Shown: positions 58,780-64,000 of the stretch, piece after piece | How positions within the stretch are numbered: position 1 is the stretch's first letter | How the letters are laid out: each line of letters starts with the position of its first letter | Source: Sulfitobacter sp. HGT1 | GTDB lineage: Bacteria > Pseudomonadota > Alphaproteobacteria > Rhodobacterales > Rhodobacteraceae | Assembly: GCF_013282155.1 (NCBI RefSeq) | Contig: NZ_BLWI01000004.1 | Span: forward strand, 28,915 to 92,914 | Length of the DNA stretch: 64,000 nt | Direction: 5' to 3' | Position numbers and translations under genes: made by a program | The notes under the pieces: model-generated | What the model saw: only the letters and a program-made list of their open reading frames with translations | The model's database searches: none | What the model was told of the DNA's origin: nothing

Positions 58780-60060
58780 ATGTCCCAACCTCATGTTCTG
58801 ATTGCCGGTGGTGGCATTGGCGGGCTGGCGCTTGCCTTGACCCTTGACCAAATCGGGGTGCGCAGCACCGTGTTTGAATCGGTCCGCGAATTGAAACCTC
58901 TGGGCGTCGGGATCAACATTCAACCCAATGCCGTGCGCGAATTGTTTGATCTGGGGATCACGGCTGCCGATCTGGACAAAGTCGGACTGCCCGCGCGGGA
59001 ATGGGCCTTGGTTGGTCAGCAGGGGCAGGAAATATACGCAGAACCCCGCGGCACCGAAGCGGGCTATAACTGGCCCCAATACGCGGTGCATCGCGGCAAG
59101 CTGCATATGATGCTGTACGACACGCTGATTGCCCGGGCGGGCAAGGATGCGGTGCAATTGGGGGCAAAGGTTACCGGATACAGTCAGAACGCTGATGGCA
59201 CAGTCGCCGCTCAGATCACCCGTGCCGACGGGCGCGAGGCTGTGGAAACGGGCACATTGCTGATCGGCGCAGATGGTATTCATTCGGCGATCCGCGCGCA
59301 GATGCACCCCGATCAGCCGCCGATCCACTGGGGCGGTGCCTTGATGTGGCGCGGCACAACACGGGCGAAACCCAGCCGGACGGGATCGTCCTTTATCGGG
59401 TTGGGTACACATCTGCAAAGGATGGTGATTTATCCGATCTCGGATGTTGATGATCAGGGCTTTGCCGACATCAACTGGATCGCCGAAGTCACCTTTGATG
59501 AAACCGAAGACCGCAAAAGCGGCTGGTACAAGCCTGCCAAGGTGTCCGATTTCAGCCACCATTTCGAAGGGTGGACCTATGATTGGCTTGACGTGCCTGC
59601 GTTGTTGCAAGGTGCCGAAATCGCCTATGAAAACCCGATGATCGACCGTGACCCTGTGGATACCTGGGTTGATGGGGGCGTTGCCTTGATGGGCGATGCG
59701 GCCCATGCGATGTATCCAACGGGGTCGAACGGGGCCAGTCAGGCAATCATTGATGCGCGCACCATCGGGGCGATGATGTTGCAACATGGTGTGACCCCGG
59801 CGGCGTTGAAAGCCTATGATGACGCGCTGTGTGCGCCGGTGTCAGAGCTGATCTTGCGCAACCGTGGTTCGGGTCCGTTTGGTTTGCTGAATATGGTGAA
59901 CGATCGCTGTGGCGGAGAGTTTACAGATATCAACGATGTCGTGTCGCTTGAGGAACGCAATGCTTTCATGGCCCGCTACAAAGCAGCGGCCGGTTTTGCG
60001 ATAGAACAGTTGAACAACGCGGAACCGACAATCGCGCAGGGGGCTAGGGTAAAGGGCTGA
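58780..60060 (+). CDS. FAD-dependent monooxygenase, PhzS/salicylate hydroxylase-like
   Basis: A 426-residue flavoprotein hydroxylase. FAD motifs: AGGGIGGLALAL near 9-20, IGADGIHSAIRA near 165, and LMGDAAHAMYPTGSNGASQ near 303-321. The segment GVGINIQPNAVREL and the TGSNGASQ ending are typical of the group that includes the phenazine hydroxylase PhzS and related ring hydroxylases. The ATG at 58780 follows AAAGGCGG. It follows the MarR gene by 43 bases. Its substrate is probably the product of, or an alternative to, the divergent hydroxylase substrate. Confidence 0.87.
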   Translation: MSQPHVLIAGGGIGGLALALTLDQIGVRSTVFESVRELKPLGVGINIQPNAVRELFDLGITAADLDKVGLPAREWALVGQQGQEIYAEPRGTEAGYNWPQYAVHRGKLHMMLYDTLIARAGKDAVQLGAKVTGYSQNADGTVAAQITRADGREAVETGTLLIGADGIHSAIRAQMHPDQPPIHWGGALMWRGTTRAKPSRTGSSFIGLGTHLQRMVIYPISDVDDQGFADINWIAEVTFDETEDRKSGWYKPAKVSDFSHHFEGWTYDWLDVPALLQGAEIAYENPMIDRDPVDTWVDGGVALMGDAAHAMYPTGSNGASQAIIDARTIGAMMLQHGVTPAALKAYDDALCAPVSELILRNRGSGPFGLLNMVNDRCGGEFTDINDVVSLEERNAFMARYKAAAGFAIEQLNNAEPTIAQGARVKG

Positions 60061-60145
60061 CGGCCTTAGCGTTATTCTGCACCTTTCTGCCTTTTGGATT
60101 GAATTCCCCGACAGCCCGCGCAACATTCCCCTGAATCTGAAATAT

Positions 60146-60163
60146 GCGGGCCATGCGGCCCGC
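60146..60163 (+). other. Hairpin just upstream of the SDR ribosome site
   Basis: A perfect seven-base GC-rich stem GCGGGCC / GGCCCGC with loop ATGC ends just before the AAGGGGGG ribosome site at 60165. There is no T run, so it is not an ordinary terminator. It could affect mRNA stability or translation of the SDR. Confidence 0.35.
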
Positions 60164-60179
60164 CAAGGGGGGACTGCAC

Positions 60180-60941
60180 ATGCAACTTCAAGGACAAGCG
60201 GCGATTGTAACCGGGGGCGCGTCGGGCCTGGGCGGGGCGACAGCCGAAATGCTGGCCAAGGCCGGTGCCAAAGTCGCGATTTTCGACATGAACGCCGAGA
60301 TGGGCGAAGCCAAAGCAGCCGAAATCGGTGGAAAATTCTTCAAGGTGAACGTGACGGATGAAAATGCTGTCGCCACTGCGATTGCGGATGCCGAAGGTGT
60401 GCATGGCAAGGCGCGTATCTTGGTGAATTGTGCGGGCATCGGGCCACCAGCCAAAGTTGTCAGCCGCGAAGGCGACGCGCTGCCGTTGGAAAGCTTTGCA
60501 GGGGTGATCAATGTCAACCTGTTGGGGTCGTTCAACGTTTTGTCGAAATTTGCCGCCGCATTGCACAAGGCCGACCCGATTGGCGAAGAGCGTGGCGTTA
60601 TCATCAACACCGCATCTGTTGCGGCATTTGACGGGCAGATCGGGCAGGCTGCTTATGCTGCGTCCAAGGGCGGTATTGTCGGGATGACCCTGCCAATCGC
60701 CCGCGAATTGGCGCGCTATGGCATTCGCGTGATGACCATTGCGCCGGGCCTGTTCCTGACGCCGCTTCTGGCCAGCTTGCCTGAAGAAGCGCAAGTTTCC
60801 TTGGGTGCGCAAGTGCCGTTCCCCAGCCGTTTGGGGGATCCTTCGGAATACGCCAAAATGGTCGGTGCAATTATCGACAACCCGATGCTGAACGGCGAAA
60901 CGATCCGCCTTGATGGCGCGATCCGCATGGCACCGAAATAA
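60180..60941 (+). CDS. SDR, 3-hydroxyacyl-CoA dehydrogenase type II-like
   Basis: A 253-residue SDR with TGGASGLG at 11-18 and catalytic S146, Y159 and K163 (YAASK). It closely follows the HSD17B10 / type II 3-hydroxyacyl-CoA dehydrogenase pattern, including the acidic IFDMN end of the second strand (NAD use) and LPIARELARYGIRV. It lies 24 bases before a thiolase gene, so oxidation of a 3-hydroxyacyl-CoA followed by thiolysis is likely. The ATG at 60180 has a strong GGGGGG site. Confidence 0.9.
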   Translation: MQLQGQAAIVTGGASGLGGATAEMLAKAGAKVAIFDMNAEMGEAKAAEIGGKFFKVNVTDENAVATAIADAEGVHGKARILVNCAGIGPPAKVVSREGDALPLESFAGVINVNLLGSFNVLSKFAAALHKADPIGEERGVIINTASVAAFDGQIGQAAYAASKGGIVGMTLPIARELARYGIRVMTIAPGLFLTPLLASLPEEAQVSLGAQVPFPSRLGDPSEYAKMVGAIIDNPMLNGETIRLDGAIRMAPK

Positions 60942-60965
60942 CCATTTTCCGGGAGGGGAAAACCT

Positions 60966-62126
60966 ATGGCTAATGCATATATCGTTGAAACGGTCCGGAC
61001 TGCTGGCGGACGGCGCGGGGGGGCTTTGCGTGATTGGCACCCTGCAAATCTGGGGGCCGAGGTGCTGAATGCACTGGTTGCGCGCAGTGGCATTGATGGG
61101 GCGGCGATTGACGATGTGATCGTCGGGTGTGTGACCCAGGCGGGTGAACAGTCTTTTGCCTTTGGGCGCAACTGTGTGCTGGCGTCGAACCTGCCGCAAT
61201 CGGTGCCGGCCGTCACGATCGACCGTCAATGCGGCAGTTCACAGCAAGCGGTGCAATTTGCTGCGCAAGCTGTGATGTCGGGGACCCAAGATGTTGTCGT
61301 GGCGATGGGTGTCGAAAGCATGACGCGTGTGCCGATGATGTCGAACGTGACATTGCATGCCAAGGCGGGATTGGGCGAGGGGCCCTTTAGCGACCGTATC
61401 GCAGAACGCTTTGGCACCAAGAATTTCAGCCAGTTTATCGGGGCCGAGATGATTGCGCAAAAGCACGGCTTTAACCGCGAAGAGCTGGACAGCTTTGCGC
61501 TGGAAAGCCACCGTCGGGCAACCGCGGCCCGCAATGCAGGGGCGTTTGATGCTGAAATCGTGCCGCTTGCAATCGAAGGCGGGATGCATACCCGCGACGA
61601 AGGTATCCGCGATGATGCAACGTTAGAGTCTATTTCGAACGTAAAACTGCTGGATCCGAACGGTATGATCTCGGCTGCGAACGCCTCGCAGATTTGCGAT
61701 GGTGCGGCGGGTGTGCTAGTCGTGTCCGAGGCAGCATTGAAGAAATATAACTTGACCCCCAAGGCGCGGATCGTGAACCTGACTGTGACTGCCGGTGATC
61801 CGGTTATCATGCTCGAAGAACCGCTGCCTGCCACGGACCGTGCTTTGGAACGCGCAGGTATGAAGATCGACGACATTGACCTGTTCGAAGTCAACGAAGC
61901 TTTTGCGCCGGTTCCCATGGCGTGGCTCAAGCACACCGGGGCGGATCCTGAAAAGCTGAACGTGAATGGTGGCGCGATTGCGCTTGGCCATCCGTTGGGT
62001 GCGTCAGGTGCGCGGTTGATGACGACGCTGGTGCACAGCCTGCATGCGCAGGGCAAGAAATACGGCCTGCAAACCATGTGCGAAGGTGGTGGTATCGCTA
62101 ACGTCACCATCATCGAGGCTGTTTAG
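60966..62126 (+). CDS. Acetyl-CoA C-acyltransferase (thiolase)
   Basis: A 386-residue thiolase. The acylated cysteine is C89 in TIDRQCGSS, the histidine is in GGAIALGHPLGASGAR near 335-350, and the second cysteine is in TMCEGGGIANV near the C-terminus. It splits 3-ketoacyl-CoA to acetyl-CoA and a shortened acyl-CoA (or condenses). Together with the SDR upstream it provides the last two beta-oxidation steps; the first steps are in the 6.8-13.9 kb operon. Confidence 0.93.
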   Translation: MANAYIVETVRTAGGRRGGALRDWHPANLGAEVLNALVARSGIDGAAIDDVIVGCVTQAGEQSFAFGRNCVLASNLPQSVPAVTIDRQCGSSQQAVQFAAQAVMSGTQDVVVAMGVESMTRVPMMSNVTLHAKAGLGEGPFSDRIAERFGTKNFSQFIGAEMIAQKHGFNREELDSFALESHRRATAARNAGAFDAEIVPLAIEGGMHTRDEGIRDDATLESISNVKLLDPNGMISAANASQICDGAAGVLVVSEAALKKYNLTPKARIVNLTVTAGDPVIMLEEPLPATDRALERAGMKIDDIDLFEVNEAFAPVPMAWLKHTGADPEKLNVNGGAIALGHPLGASGARLMTTLVHSLHAQGKKYGLQTMCEGGGIANVTIIEAV

Positions 62127-62232
62127 AGCCTGAAACTTCAGAGGCGGGGGGTGACGGACGCAACGTTTGTCATTCCCTAATCTGCCGCGCCCTGACAAGT
62201 TACAGGTAAAAGAACACTTCCCGGAGGAACCC

Positions 62233-63210
62233 ATGACGCTACCTGCCCTATTCGACACTCTGCGTATTCCGCTGATTGGCAGCCCGCTGTTCATCATTTC
62301 AAACCCTGATCTGGTGATCGCACAATGTAAGGCGGGGATCGTCGGCAGTTTTCCCGCGCTGAACGCCCGCGAAGCCGACGGCGAACCGATCGAGCTGGAC
62401 CGATGGTTGACCCGCATCAAGGAAGAGTTGGACCGCCATAACCAGGCGAACCCAGATACCCCGGCAGCGCCCTATGCGGTGAACCAGATCGTGCATAGAT
62501 CCAACGCGCGACTGGAACGCGATGTCGAGATTTGCGTGAAACACGAAGTGCCGTTGTGGATCACGTCCCTGGGCGCGCAGAACTGGCTGAACGATGCGGC
62601 GCATGGTGCGGGTGGCGTGGTGTTGCATGACGTCATCAACAACCGCTTTGCTCACAAAGCGATTGAAAAAGGTGCCGATGGTCTGATCGCTGTGGCGGCC
62701 GGGGCAGGGGGGCACGCGGGTGCGTTGTCGCCGCTCGCGTTGATTCAGGAAATTCGCGAATGGTTCAACGGGCCGCTGTTTTTGTCGGGTGCGATTGCAC
62801 GCGGTGACAGCATTTTGGCGGCGCAAGCCATGGGTGCCGATGGCGGCTATGCCGGATCGGCGTTTATTGCCACGACAGAGGCAAACGCAGACGAGCGGTA
62901 CAAGCAGATGATCGCGGATTCAGGGGCGTCCGATATCGTCTATTCCGATCTGTTCACGGGCGTTTGGGGTAACTATCTGAAACCGTCTATCGAGGCGCAG
63001 GGCATGGACCCCGACAACCTTGAACGGTCCGATCCGTCGAATATGGATTTCGGGGCCGACCGTCAAAAGCCCAAAAGCTGGAAAGAGATTTGGGGCGCGG
63101 GCCAAGGGATCGGTGCGGTGAAATCTGTCATGCCGGCAGCCGATGTGGTGGAACGCTTTGCCACTGAATACGCGGCTGCGCGCAAGCGCCTGTGCGAGCA
63201 AACTGCCTAA
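62233..63210 (+). CDS. Nitronate monooxygenase / NPD-type flavoprotein
   Basis: A 325-residue FMN TIM-barrel protein of the nitronate monooxygenase family (PF03060). It begins IPLIGSPLFIISNPDLVIAQ, and has AVAAGAGGHAG near 155-165 and LSGAIARGDSILAAQAMGAD near 186-205. The family also includes enoyl reductases (FabK) and alkylnitronate oxidases, so a nitro substrate cannot be assumed. The ATG at 62233 follows CCGGAGGAA. It is the last gene of the run, followed by a terminator. Confidence 0.87.
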   Translation: MTLPALFDTLRIPLIGSPLFIISNPDLVIAQCKAGIVGSFPALNAREADGEPIELDRWLTRIKEELDRHNQANPDTPAAPYAVNQIVHRSNARLERDVEICVKHEVPLWITSLGAQNWLNDAAHGAGGVVLHDVINNRFAHKAIEKGADGLIAVAAGAGGHAGALSPLALIQEIREWFNGPLFLSGAIARGDSILAAQAMGADGGYAGSAFIATTEANADERYKQMIADSGASDIVYSDLFTGVWGNYLKPSIEAQGMDPDNLERSDPSNMDFGADRQKPKSWKEIWGAGQGIGAVKSVMPAADVVERFATEYAAARKRLCEQTA

Positions 63211-63232
63211 GCGCCTGCTTGGAAACAAAGGG

Positions 63233-63262
63233 ACTGCCGCGGTCAAGACTGCGGCAGTTTTC
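63233..63262 (+). terminator. Intrinsic terminator after the nitronate monooxygenase gene
   Basis: An eight-base stem ACTGCCGC (63233-63240) / GCGGCAGT (63251-63258) with a ten-base loop is followed by TTTTCC. It separates the plus-strand operon from the convergent proteasome-like gene. Confidence 0.75.
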
Positions 63263-63265
63263 CGT

Positions 63266-64000
63266 TTAGCTGTCGGTTGTGCGTTTGCCGGATTCAATAT
63301 CGTAGGAAGGCAACGTCTGGAACGCCGATTTCAACGCATCGCCCCAACCTTTTGAAATCGACTGATACATCGGGTCTTCGGATTCGATGCGGGTCTTGCT
63401 TGCGACCTCGAAGGTGTTGTTTTCATAAGTCTGCACATCAATGGGCAGCCCGACCGACAAATTCGCCTTGAGCGTTGAATCAAACGACACCAACAGCAGT
63501 TTCACGGCATCTTGCAGGCTCATATCCGGCTCGTAGGCGCGCACAAGGATCGGTTTGCCGTATTTGGTTTCACCAATCTGGAAAAAAGGCGTATCTTCGG
63601 TAATCTCGATGAAATTGCCTTCGGGATAGACCAGAAACAGGGTGGGCATGCCGCCTTGGATTTGACCGCCGACGATTACGGTCGCTTGAAAGCTGGCCGC
63701 CGACATCTGGCCTTTGCTTTGCACGTCGAGAATGACCTCGCGCAGGGTTTGACCGACCAGCCGTGCAACCTGAAACATGGTTGGCGCACGTAGAATGCTG
63801 GGGTCACGTTCCATCGCGATTTTAGAGCGTTCTTCCAGCAGGCTGATCAGCGATTGCGTTGTGGCAAGGTTGCCCGCCGTCATGATCGTGATCAGGCGTT
63901 CACCGGGAACCTGAAAGGTAAACATCTTGCGTGTGGTGGAAAAGTTGTCGACGCCCGCATTGGTGCGGGTATCTGACATAAAGACCAGCCCTTGTTCTAA
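63266..64000 (-). CDS. Anbu-type proteasome-like protein (5-prime end outside window)
   Basis: At least 244 residues of the predicted proteasome-type protease family (COG3484, Anbu). The frame stays open to the window edge, and the seven codons before the first internal ATG read LEQGLVF, which continues into MSDTRTNAGVDNFSTTRKMF. In the family the conserved start is a short strand ending in LVFxSDxRTNAG, so the true N-terminus with the catalytic residue lies beyond base 64000 and the ATG at 63979 is internal. These proteins form helical or ring assemblies; physiological targets are poorly known. It is often near glucan- or stress-related genes, but nothing here shows its role. Confidence 0.88.
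   Translation of the reverse strand, partial: LEQGLVFMSDTRTNAGVDNFSTTRKMFTFQVPGERLITIMTAGNLATTQSLISLLEERSKIAMERDPSILRAPTMFQVARLVGQTLREVILDVQSKGQMSAASFQATVIVGGQIQGGMPTLFLVYPEGNFIEITEDTPFFQIGETKYGKPILVRAYEPDMSLQDAVKLLLVSFDSTLKANLSVGLPIDVQTYENNTFEVASKTRIESEDPMYQSISKGWGDALKSAFQTLPSYDIESGKRTTDS

Noticed and set aside
60072..61229. Open frame of 385 codons on the minus strand across the SDR and thiolase genes
   Set aside because: It covers two separate well-identified genes and the spacer between them, and shows no coding motif.
1..64000. Insertion sequences, integrons, prophage genes or CRISPR arrays
   Set aside because: No transposase, integrase or phage gene and no regular spacer-repeat array was recognised; the only regular repeats are the iterons.

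Overview
The window looks like part of a large extrachromosomal replicon (plasmid or chromid) from a marine alphaproteobacterium of the Rhodobacterales / Roseobacter group. Reasons: about 60 percent GC with dense operons; many TRAP and branched-chain-type ABC transporters; and a complete replication and partition module (parB, parA, an iteron origin and a Rep_3-type initiator) at 46.9-51.1 kb set among catabolic genes. The species cannot be named from the sequence alone.

Layout. (1) 1-6.7 kb, plus strand: the end of a branched-chain-type ABC importer, then a serine beta-lactamase-fold hydrolase, acetoacetyl-CoA synthetase, a TesB thioesterase and an amidohydrolase. (2) 6.8-13.9 kb, minus strand: a beta-oxidation-like operon (AMP ligase, hydroxyacyl-CoA dehydrogenase, enoyl-CoA hydratase, acyl-CoA dehydrogenase, two SDRs, a VOC protein), whose ligase is preceded by a possible coupled 15-codon leader. 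(3) 14.1-18.2 kb: DUF3237 protein, MarR regulator, lone TRAP binding protein, crotonase, amidohydrolase. (4) 18.2-27.5 kb: a reductive N-heterocycle pathway. It holds enamidase, ferredoxin-NADP reductase, a two-gene molybdenum hydroxylase, a 6-hydroxynicotinate reductase-like Fe-S protein, an ApbE-related UPF0280 protein and two tandem DUF1185 proteins. (5) 27.5-33.8 kb: MarR regulator, Rieske oxygenase and a complete ABC importer with fused permeases. (6) 33.9-46.9 kb: two divergent operons around a GntR regulator. One side holds leuC/leuD-type dehydratase and a TRAP transporter. The other holds a tautomerase-SnoaL fusion, HyuB/HyuA, an isochorismatase-fold protein without its catalytic cysteine, an isocitrate-lyase-superfamily lyase and a fumarate-reductase-type flavoprotein. 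(7) 46.9-51.2 kb: parB, parA, iterons, rep and a tRNA-Arg(UCU). (8) 51.5-56.3 kb: osmoregulated periplasmic glucan operon opgG-small ORF-opgH-opgC. (9) 56.3-63.2 kb: a MarR-controlled set of two flavin monooxygenases, an SDR, thiolase and nitronate monooxygenase. (10) 63.3-64.0 kb: an Anbu-type proteasome-like protein cut by the window edge.

How the genes work together. Block 4 matches the first three steps of the Eubacterium barkeri nicotinate pathway: hydroxylation, ferredoxin-dependent ring reduction and enamide hydrolysis, with an FNR to supply electrons. Block 6 carries homologue types of the last two steps of that pathway (an aconitase-family dehydratase and a PEP-mutase/ICL-type lyase), but the middle steps are not in this window. 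Block 6 may instead be an independent pathway for a cyclic imide or lactam that yields a branched dicarboxylate. These two blocks are the best candidates for undescribed biology here. No insertion sequences, integrases or CRISPR arrays were recognised.
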